This document shows, piece by piece, positions 8,952 through 18,325 of a DNA stretch of 34,392 nt; positions within the stretch are counted from its first letter, which is position 1; the number at the start of each line of letters is the position of its first letter. Where the stretch lies: the NCBI GenBank assembly GCA_902520485.1, contig CABYNZ010000014.1:1-34392 (forward strand). Reading direction: 5' to 3'. Position numbers and translations under genes: made by a program. This stretch comes from an uncultured Prochlorococcus sp. GTDB taxonomy: Bacteria > Cyanobacteriota > Cyanobacteriia > PCC-6307 > Cyanobiaceae. A model generated the notes under the pieces. That model worked only from the letters and a program-made list of their open reading frames with translations. It was not told the DNA's origin and ran no database searches.

Positions 8952-9057
8952 ATTGTTTAAGACTGTTAATCAGTTGATAAAATTTGTTTATTTTTCCACT
9001 TTATTTCAAGTTATATGTCTATAGTCTTAGTACCTAAATATAGAACTACTAAATTAA

Positions 9058-9210
9058 ATGGAAACAACTAACTTTGGATTCGTAGCTAGTCTCTTATTTG
9101 TAGGGGTGCCAACAATATTCCTAATAGGTTTATTTATTTCTACTCAAGATGGAGAAAAATCAAGCTTCTACTCCGATTCTAGTAAAGGTAGACTTGGACC
9201 AAAACGCTAA
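9058..9210 (+). CDS. psbM: Photosystem II reaction centre protein PsbM
   Basis: A 50-residue protein starting METTNFGFVASLLFVGVPT with one transmembrane helix and a polar C-terminal tail (DGEKSSFYSDSSKGRLGPKR). Length and helix pattern fit PsbM, a small subunit at the PSII dimer interface; the tail is longer than in freshwater cyanobacteria (about 35 residues) as is usual for picocyanobacteria. It lies between the ferredoxin gene and prmC, which starts 11 bases later. Confidence 0.9.
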   Translation: METTNFGFVASLLFVGVPTIFLIGLFISTQDGEKSSFYSDSSKGRLGPKR

Positions 9211-9221
9211 AGCTTTTACAA

Positions 9222-10091
9222 ATGCTCAGCATTTCTGTAAAAGAATTTTTATTTTGGAAAAAAAAGCAACTTTTGAAAGGAGGCGATCAAGAATCTTTTG
9301 CTGTTTTACTTGATTGTATCGGCGGTATATCAACTAGTGATCTAAACCTGATAATTCTGAATTCTGAAGGAAAATTACTTTTAAAAAAAAACTTAGATTT
9401 TTTGGAATCTATTTGGAACGAACATTTATTAAAATCTTGCCCAATTCAATATCTTTGTGGAATAACTTTTTGGAGAGACCTAAAATTAAAAGTTACAAAT
9501 AAAGTTCTCATTCCGAGATCAGAAACTGAGCTCATAGTGGATATTGTCTTTAATATATTTCGAAAGAAGTCGGAAAAATTATTTTTTGCTGAATTAGGAA
9601 CTGGATCAGGTGCTATAAGTATTGCTTTGGCTTTGGCTTATCCATTTAGCGAAGTAGTAGCAACTGATGTAGATCAAGATGTATTAGAAATAGCCACTAA
9701 AAATTATATAAATTCTTCTAAACAATCAAATTTGAAATTTTATTGTGGAAATTGGTGGTCACCTCTTGAAAGTTTTAAAGGAAAATTAGACCTCGCTATT
9801 TCAAATCCGCCATATATACCTAAAGATACTTATGAAAAATTACCAAAAGAAGTTAAAAATTTCGAACCAAAAGTTGCTTTATTAGGTGGCGATGATGGTT
9901 TAAAACACATAAGGGAAATAATACAAAAGGCACCATTATTCTTAAAAAAGAAGGGCTGGCTAATTCTAGAGAATCATTTTGATCAAGGAGAAAAAGTAAA
10001 ACAACTACTTATTAAAAATAAATTTACATCAATAGAAATTTTGAAAGATCTTTCAGGTATTGGTAGATTTACCATTGGAAGATATAAATAA
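9222..10091 (+). CDS. prmC: Peptide chain release factor N5-glutamine methyltransferase
   Basis: A 289-residue PrmC/HemK. It methylates the glutamine of the GGQ motif in release factors 1 and 2, using S-adenosylmethionine. The helical N-terminal domain (about 1-75) is followed by the Rossmann methyltransferase domain, with the SAM-binding loop AELGTGSGAIS at 123-133 and the catalytic NPPY at 195-198. Family features such as PIQYLCG (about 74-80) and LIPRSETE (97-104) are present. It is 11 bases downstream of psbM and probably runs into the Sua5/YrdC gene 23 bases later. Confidence 0.95.
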   Translation: MLSISVKEFLFWKKKQLLKGGDQESFAVLLDCIGGISTSDLNLIILNSEGKLLLKKNLDFLESIWNEHLLKSCPIQYLCGITFWRDLKLKVTNKVLIPRSETELIVDIVFNIFRKKSEKLFFAELGTGSGAISIALALAYPFSEVVATDVDQDVLEIATKNYINSSKQSNLKFYCGNWWSPLESFKGKLDLAISNPPYIPKDTYEKLPKEVKNFEPKVALLGGDDGLKHIREIIQKAPLFLKKKGWLILENHFDQGEKVKQLLIKNKFTSIEILKDLSGIGRFTIGRYK

Positions 10092-10114
10092 ATTATTAAA
10101 GGTTCATAATCTAA

Positions 10115-10696
10115 ATGAATTTAGTAGACTGCAAATCTGCCTCAAAGACTCTTAAAAGTGGTTTACCTATAATTTTCCCAACTGATACATTACCTGCAAT
10201 CGGATGCTTGCCAAAATTTTCAAATATCATTTATAAGTTTAAAAAAAGACATAGAGATAAACCCCTAATTCTTATGGGAGCAGAACAAAAACAATTAATC
10301 GATTTTGTTCACGAATCAGCTAAAGAAGATTTCGAAAATATGGCTTCAAAATATTGGCCTGGTGCTCTGACAATTGTTGTTCCTGCTTCAGAAAAGAAAA
10401 CTACAATCCTCACAAGTAATGATCTTACTCTTGGGTTGAGGATTCCCAATTCATATATGGCTCAATCTCTCATGAGAGAAACAGGCCCATTATTAACTTC
10501 AAGTGCAAATATTTCAGGTTTTAAAGGATCAATTACAGTTGAAGGTATTGTTCTAGACTTCCCTTCTTTAAAAATTTTGGGTCCTATCCCTTGGGGAAAA
10601 AGAAGTGGAAAAGCTAGTACTATTATATTTTGGAAGAAAAGTGGAGATTGGAGGCTGATTAGAGAAGGAGAAGTCTTAGTTAAGGAATTGTATTAA
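10115..10696 (+). CDS. Sua5/YciO/YrdC-family protein (threonylcarbamoyl-AMP synthase-like)
   Basis: A 193-residue single-domain YrdC-fold protein. The N-terminal motif LPIIFPTDTLPAIGC (18-32) and the KKRHRDKPL segment (43-51) match the substrate-binding strand and KR-type motif, and the S-A-N motif SSANISG lies near 136-142. The family makes threonylcarbamoyl-AMP from threonine, bicarbonate and ATP for the t6A37 modification of ANN-decoding tRNAs. Many bacteria carry a second paralogue (YciO) of less clear role, so I leave the symbol empty. The stop codon overlaps the start of the next small gene by one base (TAATG). Confidence 0.85.
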   Translation: MNLVDCKSASKTLKSGLPIIFPTDTLPAIGCLPKFSNIIYKFKKRHRDKPLILMGAEQKQLIDFVHESAKEDFENMASKYWPGALTIVVPASEKKTTILTSNDLTLGLRIPNSYMAQSLMRETGPLLTSSANISGFKGSITVEGIVLDFPSLKILGPIPWGKRSGKASTIIFWKKSGDWRLIREGEVLVKELY

Positions 10697-10863
10697 TGTT
10701 TTTATTATTATTTTTTGTTTTATTAATTCAATTTTTTGCATATTGGATATTTGAACCCCTGGCATCCTTTTTTGAGTATTTTCTCGAAATAAGATTATTT
10801 CCTATTATTACTCTGGTAGGTTTAATCTTTTTATTTTCTGCAAAGAATATTAAACAGAATTAA
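10696..10863 (+). CDS. 55-residue membrane microprotein coupled to the Sua5/YrdC gene
   Basis: A small open frame starting MFLLLFFVLLIQFFAY and ending SAKNIKQN. It has two hydrophobic segments, about 2-19 and 36-48, separated by an acidic linker (EYFLEIR), consistent with a helical hairpin in the membrane. The ATG overlaps the upstream TAA (TAATG), which favours translational coupling and makes it more likely to be a real gene. I do not recognise the family. Its stop lies 11 bases before the tRNA-Thr end on the other strand. Confidence 0.6.
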   Translation: MFLLLFFVLLIQFFAYWIFEPLASFFEYFLEIRLFPIITLVGLIFLFSAKNIKQN

Positions 10864-10874
10864 ATAAATCAAAA

Positions 10875-10946
10875 TGCCGGCTAACAGATTTGAACTGATG
10901 ACCTTCGCTTTACAAAAGCGCTGCTCTACCGCTGAGCTAAGCCGGC
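10875..10946 (-). tRNA. trnT: tRNA-Thr (TGT)
   Basis: Minus-strand 72-nt cloverleaf: acceptor GCCGGCT with AGCCGGC, D-arm GCTCAGCGGTAGAGC, anticodon stem-loop GCGCTTTTGTAAAGCG carrying anticodon TGT, and T-loop GTTCAAATC. No encoded CCA tail. It sits between the convergent end of the prmC cluster and minE. Confidence 0.95.
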
Positions 10947-11010
10947 ATCTCTACATCTTACAATTAGGAAGGGTCAATTATCAGTATTTTTTTAGCTTTT
11001 TTTAAATTTA

Positions 11011-11337
11011 TTACTTTTTAGTATCTTTATTAGTTTTATCATTTTTTTTGAATTGTATTTCTCCTGAAATAGTTCTTTTGATTGGTAAATTAGCAACTAA
11101 AGCAGTCATTCTATCCTCAGTCTCTAAACTTACTGCCACCTCTTCAAAATCAATTTCAACATACTTAGCAACAACATCAAGAATCTCTTTCCTCATCTTA
11201 TCTAAAAGATCAGTTGTTAAGGAACTCATATCAACTCTGTCATGAGCAAGTACAAGTTGTAATCTTTCTCTAGCTGTATTAGCACTAGACGTTTCTCTGC
11301 CTAGTAATTTATTTATAAGATCTCTGAGAGTCATCAT
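11011..11337 (-). CDS. minE: Cell division topological specificity factor MinE
   Basis: A 108-residue MinE, the factor that stimulates MinD ATPase and drives MinCD away from midcell. The N-terminal amphipathic segment ([13 protein letters not shown]) is followed by the MinD-interaction region [11 protein letters not shown] (about 24-34) and the topological-specificity domain with [14 protein letters not shown] (about 49-62). A lysine-rich tail replaces the usual short end. Two ATG codons in a row are possible starts; the first is used here. It begins one base after the minD stop, so translation is likely coupled. Last gene of minC-minD-minE. Confidence 0.96.
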   Translation of the reverse strand: MMTLRDLINKLLGRETSSANTARERLQLVLAHDRVDMSSLTTDLLDKMRKEILDVVAKYVEIDFEEVAVSLETEDRMTALVANLPIKRTISGEIQFKKNDKTNKDTKK

Positions 11338-11338
11338 T

Positions 11339-12154
11339 TTAAAAAACCTTTGTTTGCATTAATCTCATGAATTTATCTTTAAGACTTTTACCTTCTTTTT
11401 TTGGATCGATAATTGGCACATTTTTATTTGTAAGTCTTTGAGAAACATTCAAATAACATTTTTTTGCAGGAGATCTACCATCTGAAAGTGTCAGTGGCTC
11501 GCCTCTATTTGTACTTATTATTACTTGTTCATCTTCTAAAACAATACCTAATAAAGGCAAAGAAAGGATTCCTTGGACATCTTCGATAGATAACATTTCT
11601 TGACTAGCCATCATGTTAGGGCGAACTCTATTGATTACAAGTTGAATAGGCTCAATATCTGAAGTGTTGAGAATCCCTATAACTCTATCTGCATCTCGCA
11701 CTGCAGATAATTCTGGGTTAGTAACAACAATCGCTTCTTTACAAGCTGCAAGAGCATTTTTAAAGCCATCTTCTACACCAGCTGGACAATCTACTAAGAC
11801 AAAATCAAAGTTCTCACTAAGTAGCTCACTAATTTTTTTCATATCTTCGGGTTTCATCCAATCCAACATCCTTGGATCTCCAGCAGGTAGAAGAGCAAGA
11901 TTAGGTTCCTTTTTATGTCTCACCAATGCTTGGTCAAGACGACAATTCTTGTCTAAAACATCCTGAGCCGTATAAATTATGCGATTTTCTAATCCTAGAA
12001 GAAGATCTAAATTTCTTAAGCCAAAATCAGCATCTAATACAGCTGTTGTCGCTCCGCTATTAGCAAGTGCTATTCCTAGGTTTGCGGTTAAAGTTGTTTT
12101 ACCAACCCCTCCTTTACCTGAACAAATTAATATTGTGCGTGTATTCTTCCCCAC
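11339..12154 (-). CDS. minD: Septum site-determining ATPase MinD
   Basis: A 271-residue membrane-associated ATPase that recruits MinC and oscillates with MinE. The deviant Walker A motif is GKGGVGKTT at 13-21, with signature lysine K14 and K19, and the switch region [14 protein letters not shown] follows near 40-53. VDCPAG (about 120-125) is the Walker B region. The C-terminus ([16 protein letters not shown]) is a short basic amphipathic helix fitting the membrane targeting sequence. The start codon is GTG. Positioned 112 bases after minC and one base before minE. Confidence 0.97.
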   Translation of the reverse strand: MGKNTRTILICSGKGGVGKTTLTANLGIALANSGATTAVLDADFGLRNLDLLLGLENRIIYTAQDVLDKNCRLDQALVRHKKEPNLALLPAGDPRMLDWMKPEDMKKISELLSENFDFVLVDCPAGVEDGFKNALAACKEAIVVTNPELSAVRDADRVIGILNTSDIEPIQLVINRVRPNMMASQEMLSIEDVQGILSLPLLGIVLEDEQVIISTNRGEPLTLSDGRSPAKKCYLNVSQRLTNKNVPIIDPKKEGKSLKDKFMRLMQTKVF

Positions 12155-12266
12155 GATTTTTTAAGATTTTCCAAATAATAAAGCCACCTGAGGAAAGTGA
12201 AATATTTTAAAGATTAAGTAATTCTTAAATTTATTTAGTTTGAATTAATTTATTGCAAATGATTGA

Positions 12267-12929
12267 TTAATTTTTACTTTCGATTATGTGTGGTTTGATA
12301 ATTATCGTTTGTTTATCTATTTCCGCAATTTCTGGATAACCATTTTTAGGCTTATCCTTTGGTCCAATAGCTATCACATCTGCAATTCTCAACTGTAAAG
12401 GGTTTAGATAAAGTGATGCAATAGAGGCATTTTTATTTCCACTTTTCCCTGCGAATGCGATCCCTAGTAATTTGCCCCAAACGTAAATATTTTTCTCAGC
12501 GGAGACTATTGCTCCTGGATTTACGTCTCCAATAATGCATAGGTTTCCATTTGAAGATATTCTTTCACCCGATCGTACTGTTCCTTCGTGAAGAATATCT
12601 TGTTTCTTTTTTGAATTGAATAATAGTAACTTATTTTTAATCTCTTTTTCTTTAATAAAAGTTGAATCTATTTTTAAAGACTTTCCACTTAGTACTGTAT
12701 CTCTATTATTTGAGTAAATGCATAGTGAATAAATATTAATTTTGTCAAAATGATGTTTTAATTTTGATAATTGATGAGAACTTATTGTCTCATTGACTGC
12801 GAAAATTCTTGCTTCTAAAGGTCCCTTGATGGAAGAAAATCTTTTGAAAGTTTCATGGTTATCATCTAAATCTAAAAAAGAAAAAATTTCATAATATTCA
12901 CTTTTAGTGTTTTTTAAAACGATTTCCAT
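12267..12929 (-). CDS. minC: Septum site-determining protein MinC
   Basis: A 220-residue inhibitor of FtsZ assembly. The C-terminal beta-helix domain (about 115-215) is clear: GTVRSGERISSNGNLCIIGD, then NPGAIVSAEKNIYVWGKLLG and LRIADVIAI, the surface that binds MinD and FtsZ C-terminal tail. The N-terminal domain (1-110) is poorly conserved, as is common. It begins 11 bases after the HD-hydrolase stop, so it is in one operon with that gene and minDE. Confidence 0.93.
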   Translation of the reverse strand: MEIVLKNTKSEYYEIFSFLDLDDNHETFKRFSSIKGPLEARIFAVNETISSHQLSKLKHHFDKINIYSLCIYSNNRDTVLSGKSLKIDSTFIKEKEIKNKLLLFNSKKKQDILHEGTVRSGERISSNGNLCIIGDVNPGAIVSAEKNIYVWGKLLGIAFAGKSGNKNASIASLYLNPLQLRIADVIAIGPKDKPKNGYPEIAEIDKQTIIIKPHIIESKN

Positions 12930-12939
12930 TGAATTAAAT

Positions 12940-14196
12940 CTAGGAATTATTTTTTATTAATAAAATTTCATTTTTAATTTCATTTTTGATCATACCTGGA
13001 TAAATAATAAAAGAGCTTTCCTCAGATCTCATTAGAGTTTTTATTAAGGCAGAACTATTTTCTAATGCGCTTTGATAAGTACCGTCCCATATTTTTAGTG
13101 CATTGTTTGATTCAAAACCTTTAAAAGATCTTTCCTTAATCCCGCAAAATATTTCTGAATCATAACCATTTTTCTTGCATAATTTTGTTGCAAATGCAAG
13201 GATTTTTAATCTATTTATCTTACTTAAAAAACTTATGTCTGATGCTTTTAATAAATCTCTGTCAATAAACATTTTGCATAGTGTAGAAAGTGGCTCAAAA
13301 GATTCATCTTTCCATCTAATCAAATGATAATAAAATGTTATATCATCATTTCTTATGAAATCATCAAAATCAACTTTTGAAGGTGAAAAAATCCATTTAT
13401 ATAAACAATTATCTAACCAAATTTTTTTTTCAATATTATGTTTTACTGTGTGTAATATTTTTTCCAGAATCCATGTGGATATTTCGTTTATCCTATGATT
13501 GTAGATTGTTCTATACATCAAGTTTCTTAGTACAAGGAAATGCTCAATAGCGATCACTCCTTTTGGTTTGATTCCGATATTCCCATCAGGTGAAAAGGTA
13601 AGAGCTGAAATTATTCTTTCTAAATCTACTAAGCCATAATTGGTACCTGTATTGTAACTATCGCGCAAAAGATAATCGAGACGATCGCAATCTATCTCAC
13701 TACTTATCAATGTTTTTAAAGGTTTTGAAAATAGTTCTTTTGATTGAAATAATTCACCAATTTTTCTAGGTAATTCGTTGTCATACTTTTTGAGGATTGA
13801 ATTTATTGGATAATAATTTTTAACTAAGTTTTCAGACCATTGTTCGTGATCATGTTTGAATATCGTTTCACTGGTATGGCTTAAAGGACCATGTCCTAAA
13901 TCATGTAGTAGAGCTGCTGCATAAAGAACAAATTTATTTTCACAAAATGATGGTTTACTTTCAATTAATCTCTTATAAATTTTTCTAGCTATACAAAAAA
14001 CACCTATTGAGTGAGTAAATCTACTCGCTTCTGCACCATGAAAAAGTAATGATGCCGGACCTAGTTGTTTTATTCTTCTTAGTCTTTGGAAAGCAACTGT
14101 CTCAATTAATTCCATAATCATCAATTCTTCTGGCTTTCCTGCATCAAATATTATTTCTTTATGGATTGGGTCATGAAAAATTCTTTTCGTACTCAT
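12940..14196 (-). CDS. HD-domain phosphohydrolase (SAMHD1/YwfO-like)
   Basis: A 418-residue HD-superfamily protein. Metal and catalytic residues visible are H62 (RFTHSIGVF), the HD pair H98-D99 in LLHDLGHGPLSHTSE, and D169 in SSEIDCDRLDYLLRDS, the last a signature of the SAMHD1-like dNTP triphosphohydrolase branch (COG1078). Members hydrolyse deoxynucleoside triphosphates, often under allosteric control, but the substrate for this one is not shown. It lies between ctpA (35 bases upstream) and minC (11 bases downstream), all on minus, suggesting a five-gene unit. A link with division is only inferred from position. Confidence 0.85.
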   Translation of the reverse strand: MSTKRIFHDPIHKEIIFDAGKPEELMIMELIETVAFQRLRRIKQLGPASLLFHGAEASRFTHSIGVFCIARKIYKRLIESKPSFCENKFVLYAAALLHDLGHGPLSHTSETIFKHDHEQWSENLVKNYYPINSILKKYDNELPRKIGELFQSKELFSKPLKTLISSEIDCDRLDYLLRDSYNTGTNYGLVDLERIISALTFSPDGNIGIKPKGVIAIEHFLVLRNLMYRTIYNHRINEISTWILEKILHTVKHNIEKKIWLDNCLYKWIFSPSKVDFDDFIRNDDITFYYHLIRWKDESFEPLSTLCKMFIDRDLLKASDISFLSKINRLKILAFATKLCKKNGYDSEIFCGIKERSFKGFESNNALKIWDGTYQSALENSSALIKTLMRSEESSFIIYPGMIKNEIKNEILLIKNNS

Positions 14197-14230
14197 ATTT
14201 TTAAGGTTTTTATTTTAATTTTCAGCCATT

Positions 14231-15523
14231 TCAAAACGTAATTTCTTCATTTTTTAATTGAATAGTTTGAACTGAAACTTTTTCTTTTTCTTTTTCTAGA
14301 AGCGACCCTAGAAATAATTCTGCATTCTTCACCCATTTATCGTCATTACTTCCATAATCATTTGCCTCTGGGAGATCAAGTAATTTTTCAGGAGTCATAC
14401 CTTGGCCTTGGATATTATTACCTTTGGGGGTTAAGTAACTAGCCACTGTTATAGCAATACCACTATCTTCTCCCAAACTTTTTAGGGATTGAATTAAACC
14501 TTTCCCATAAGTTTTTTCTCCCATAAGAATTGATCTCTCATTATCTTGTAAAGAACCAGCAAGTATTTCACTGGCACTTGCAGTACCTTTGTTTACTAAA
14601 GTCACCATCGGTCCATCAAAAGATATATCTTTTTGAGAAGTAATTGCATCTTTGATCCCATTTCTATCTTTTGTTTCGACTATAGGTTCCTCACTCAAAA
14701 AAGAGTCTGCAACTGCTATACCTGAGCTTACTAGTCCCCCTGAATTATTTCTAAGATCCAAGATCAAGCCCTCAACCTCTTTCTCTTTCAACTCCTGAAG
14801 TGCCTCTTCAACTTTTTTGGGTACGCTTTCGCTGAATTGAGTTATCCTTAAATATCCTATTGTGTGAGAATCGTCTCTTAATCTTTTTGTTCTAACTGGT
14901 CTAAGATCTACTGATCTTCTCTCTAGATCGACTTCCCTAATTTCTCCTGATTCCGAAGATACTTCAACTAAAACTTTTGTCCCTGATTCACCTCTTAACT
15001 TAGAGGCAGTACTTGCAAGCCCTAATTTTTCAGATGAGATCCCATCCACTGTCTCTATCAAGTCCCCGCTTACTATTCCAGCTTCTTCAGCTGGCGAACC
15101 CCCAAGAGTAGAGATGACTTTAACTTTATTATTATCATCTTCACCTAATTGAAGCCCAACACCATTAATTTCACTACCAAAATTACTTGATTTCAATAAT
15201 TCATAATCTTTTGGGCGTAAAACTCTTGTATAGGGATCGTCAAGAGGTCTTAACATGTCTTCAATTGCGGAATAAGCCTCTTCACTTGTTTCAATTTGTT
15301 TCTGTAATGTTTTTTGTCTAATTCTTTTCCATTGGATTTCATCAAACTTTTCTGGATCATAAAAACCTTCGTTTACTAAGGTCCAAGCGTCAAGTACTAA
15401 TTGCCTGCTATCACTGAGAGCATCCACTCTTTCAATCAATAAAAGATTAATAGAAAAAACGATGATCATTGATGCAGTGATCAAAGTTTTGAATGTTAAA
15501 AGTTTGTTAAAAGATGAATTCAT
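14231..15523 (-). CDS. ctpA: Carboxyl-terminal processing protease CtpA
   Basis: A lumenal/periplasmic serine protease of the tail-specific family; CtpA removes the C-terminal extension of the D1 precursor in PSII. I use the ATG at 15523 (430 residues, starting MNSSFNKLLTFK), because the frame extends only to a TTG seven residues earlier. A signal peptide with hydrophobic core (LITASMIIVFSINLLL) follows. A PDZ domain occupies about residues 115-200 (GSEINGVGLQLG). The Ser-Lys dyad is in NKGTASASEILAG and EKTYGKG; counting from the upstream TTG these are S323 and K348, 25 apart as in Prc. It is divergent from petB with a 71-base gap and probably heads the operon to minE. Several Ctp paralogues exist in cyanobacteria, so the exact one is slightly uncertain. 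Confidence 0.88.
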   Translation of the reverse strand: MNSSFNKLLTFKTLITASMIIVFSINLLLIERVDALSDSRQLVLDAWTLVNEGFYDPEKFDEIQWKRIRQKTLQKQIETSEEAYSAIEDMLRPLDDPYTRVLRPKDYELLKSSNFGSEINGVGLQLGEDDNNKVKVISTLGGSPAEEAGIVSGDLIETVDGISSEKLGLASTASKLRGESGTKVLVEVSSESGEIREVDLERRSVDLRPVRTKRLRDDSHTIGYLRITQFSESVPKKVEEALQELKEKEVEGLILDLRNNSGGLVSSGIAVADSFLSEEPIVETKDRNGIKDAITSQKDISFDGPMVTLVNKGTASASEILAGSLQDNERSILMGEKTYGKGLIQSLKSLGEDSGIAITVASYLTPKGNNIQGQGMTPEKLLDLPEANDYGSNDDKWVKNAELFLGSLLEKEKEKVSVQTIQLKNEEITF

Positions 15524-15594
15524 TGGGTTAAGTCTTAACACCAAGTATAAGAATTTTAAGTAAGCTCTTTATATAAAAGCTAATTTTTTTTTGG

Positions 15595-16251
15595 ATGGCG
15601 AATTCTTCATCTGTTTATGACTGGTTTCAAGAAAGGCTTGAAATCCAAGACATAACTGACGACGTAACTTCCAAGTACGTACCCCCTCATGTAAATATTT
15701 TTTATTGTTTAGGAGGCATAACTTTAGTATGCTTCCTAATTCAATTTGCAACAGGTTTTGCAATGACTTTTTATTATAAGCCAACAGTTACACAAGCTTA
15801 TAGCTCAGTCAGCTATTTAATGACTGATGTAAGTTTTGGATGGTTAATAAGATCTGTGCATAGATGGAGTGCATCAATGATGGTTTTGATGTTAATCCTT
15901 CATGTCTTTAGGGTTTATCTTACTGGAGGTTTTAAAAGGCCAAGAGAATTAACTTGGGTTACAGGTGTTGTAATGGCAGTTATAACTGTAGCTTTTGGAG
16001 TCACAGGATACTCTTTACCTTGGGATCAGGTAGGTTATTGGGCAGTTAAGATTGTTTCAGGTGTCCCTGCTGCCATTCCAGTTATTGGTGACTTTATGGT
16101 TGAATTACTTAGAGGCGGAGAAAGTGTTGGACAATCAACTTTAACCAGATTTTACAGTCTCCATACTTTTGTATTGCCATGGTCATTAGCAGTTTTCATG
16201 TTGATGCACTTTTTAATGATTCGTAAACAGGGTATTTCAGGCCCTTTGTAA
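15595..16251 (+). CDS. petB: Cytochrome b6
   Basis: A 218-residue core subunit of the cytochrome b6f complex in the thylakoid membrane, carrying hemes bL and bH and the covalently bound heme cn. Four transmembrane helices with heme histidines are visible (for example [22 protein letters not shown] near 99-120 and [10 protein letters not shown] near 187-196). The sequence begins [20 protein letters not shown] as expected and C-35-type features (about [14 protein letters not shown]) are present. It lies 33 bases upstream of petD, the standard operon. Promoter must lie in the short divergent gap to ctpA. Confidence 0.98.
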   Translation: MANSSSVYDWFQERLEIQDITDDVTSKYVPPHVNIFYCLGGITLVCFLIQFATGFAMTFYYKPTVTQAYSSVSYLMTDVSFGWLIRSVHRWSASMMVLMLILHVFRVYLTGGFKRPRELTWVTGVVMAVITVAFGVTGYSLPWDQVGYWAVKIVSGVPAAIPVIGDFMVELLRGGESVGQSTLTRFYSLHTFVLPWSLAVFMLMHFLMIRKQGISGPL

Positions 16252-16284
16252 ACTCTTATACTTAAACCATCATTAGTTCTCCAT

Positions 16285-16767
16285 ATGTCTACTTTAAAAA
16301 AACCAGATCTATCTGATCCAAAATTGAGAGCAAAGTTAGCTAAAGGTATGGGCCATAATTATTATGGTGAACCAGCTTGGCCAAATGATTTATTATATAT
16401 CTTTCCGGTAGTTATTTTAGGTACTATTGCTTGTGTAGTTGGATTAGCAGTTCTTGATCCTGCAATGTTGGGAGACAAAGCAAATCCCTTCGCAACACCC
16501 CTTGAAATACTCCCTGAATGGTACCTTTACCCAGTTTTTCAAATACTTAGGGTTGTTCCAAATAAACTTTTGGGTATTGCACTTCAAACATTAATTCCAC
16601 TGGGATTAATGATTCTACCCTTTATCGAAAACGTTAATAAATTTTCTAATCCATTTAGAAGACCAATAGCAATGTCTGTTTTCTTATTCGGAACTTTTCT
16701 AACAATATATCTTGGTATTGGGGCGTGCTTGCCAATTGATAAATCACTAACCTTAGGATTATTTTAG
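16285..16767 (+). CDS. petD: Cytochrome b6f complex subunit IV
   Basis: A 160-residue subunit IV, completing the b-type core of cytochrome b6f. It starts [21 protein letters not shown] and has [19 protein letters not shown] (22-40) and the Qo-site PEWYLYP (about 77-83), then three transmembrane helices. The stop is two bases from the stop of the convergent invertase gene, leaving no room for a separate terminator; I see no hairpin there. Confidence 0.98.
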
Positions 16768-16769
16768 GC

Positions 16770-18209
16770 CTAAATTTTAAACATATCTAAATCATTGTAC
16801 TCATTCCTTAGGAAATGATTCATTAACAAAAATCCAACAATTGTCCAGGTTTGATATGTTCTAGATTGTTGACCTACCCAAGTACCTGTAGGACCATCAA
16901 AATACTCTGCCCATTCTTGCTTAGGCAATTGATTAAGTTGACACCAATATGATTCCTCTATTAAAGATTTCATTTCTTCCATCAGAATGACATCTTCAGA
17001 ACCATAATTTTTTTGATGCAATAGGACGGCAGTACCAAAAAACCAAAGTAAACTTGGCCAATGACCACCGTTATGGTAGCTCCAAGGCCAATTCTTTGGA
17101 TCCGAACCAGTTTTATTTTGCCATTCTTCAACATCCATATGAGGATGACAAATTCTCATGGGCATTTGAGCCATCAAATGCTGTCTGTTGTGTAAAACTA
17201 ATCTAAATAATGCTCTTTGTTCTTCAGGAGGCAGTATCCCGAACATGCATGCTAAAGAATTTCCTAAACTATAAAATCTAAAGTCAGGTCTCCCTGTCCT
17301 AATATTTCCTATTAAGTAACCACCTCTATTCTCTAACCAATCTTGTAGCCATGAAGGAACTACTTGAGGTTGAACGTTAAATTCATTGAAGTGTTGATCA
17401 TCTCCATATTGCTCAGTTGGTCTTCTTCTTAAAATTTGCATTGTTTGGCTTGTAACCCAATAATGTTTTAAAAGAAAACTTCCTAAATCCTTAACCCATT
17501 GATTTGTAAGTATAAGTCTTTGGTCTAGAAGTCTACTAACATGATCTGCTCTACTCAATTCCATTAAATTTATACAACTTTTTAAACATCCATGAAGTAA
17601 AACCTCTACTTCTAGAGGTGCTCCCCATACATCCATAGGTCTATCAATCATAAACGCGCAATCTGGAACAAAAAGTACTGGAGTACCCTCGAATGTTGGA
17701 TGTAGAACTAGATCTAAAAGAAGTTGAATACCTCTTTGAACACTTTGACTTTTTCCGAAGGCATAATCGCCGCTTTTATTGACATAATACCAACATAAAA
17801 TGGGCCACCATAAACTTGCATCAGCTGACGTAATCCTCCCTATTGATCTCTGACCATAGTCTCCAATGAGCTTTCCGTTTTCTTCAACGAAACTCGTGGG
17901 AAATACACCACGTGTTTGATAATTAGTGCTTTGTAGCTCAAGGCATACGTTTAGGAACTTCTTGACAATTTCGTAACGTTTTTGAGTAATGAGATAAATC
18001 ATTACAGGAACGTTGTCTCTTAAAAATATTTCTCCATAATTTAACTTTATATTTTTTGTTGGGTGTTCTAGTGCGGCAACGCTTCCTACTAACTCGCCTG
18101 AGATTTCAACCAAAGTCTTCTCGAAGTGTTTTTTTGCATTTGTTACAATTTTTTCTTCATCGGAACTTGGTCTTACTCTTAAATTTTTTTGACTAAATCT
18201 TTCTGCCAT
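16770..18209 (-). CDS. Neutral/alkaline invertase (GH100)
   Basis: A 479-residue glycoside hydrolase family 100 enzyme, which splits sucrose to glucose and fructose in the cytosol. Family traits include NYGEIFLRDNVPVMIYL (about 57-73, containing the probable catalytic acid D), RITSADASLWWPILCWYY (about 124-141) and SYHNGGHWPSLLWFFG (about 379-394, near the active site). No signal peptide. Length is close to cyanobacterial InvA and plant neutral invertase cores. In Prochlorococcus sucrose is an osmolyte and possibly a carbon store, so this gene would remove it. Convergent with petD and divergent from the rRNA operon. Confidence 0.9.
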   Translation of the reverse strand: MAERFSQKNLRVRPSSDEEKIVTNAKKHFEKTLVEISGELVGSVAALEHPTKNIKLNYGEIFLRDNVPVMIYLITQKRYEIVKKFLNVCLELQSTNYQTRGVFPTSFVEENGKLIGDYGQRSIGRITSADASLWWPILCWYYVNKSGDYAFGKSQSVQRGIQLLLDLVLHPTFEGTPVLFVPDCAFMIDRPMDVWGAPLEVEVLLHGCLKSCINLMELSRADHVSRLLDQRLILTNQWVKDLGSFLLKHYWVTSQTMQILRRRPTEQYGDDQHFNEFNVQPQVVPSWLQDWLENRGGYLIGNIRTGRPDFRFYSLGNSLACMFGILPPEEQRALFRLVLHNRQHLMAQMPMRICHPHMDVEEWQNKTGSDPKNWPWSYHNGGHWPSLLWFFGTAVLLHQKNYGSEDVILMEEMKSLIEESYWCQLNQLPKQEWAEYFDGPTGTWVGQQSRTYQTWTIVGFLLMNHFLRNEYNDLDMFKI

Positions 18210-18295
18210 TTCATTTATATCCCTTTATTCAAGCCTAGTTGTTTATAGAGACTTTGAACAAATAAAAAATTAATAAAAAATTTTTGTATAAAAGG

Positions 18296-18325
18296 TTGCA
18301 CAATTACTGTGGAATGGTTTAGTAT
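18296..18325 (+). promoter_or_regulatory. Candidate sigma-70 promoter of the rRNA operon
   Basis: TTGCAC at 18296-18301 and TAGTAT at 18320-18325, with an 18-base spacer, in the gap between the invertase start and 16S. They match the bacterial -35 and -10 consensus at 4 of 6 and 5 of 6 positions. If used, transcription would begin near 18332, leaving a leader of about 475 bases before 16S. Confidence 0.45.
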
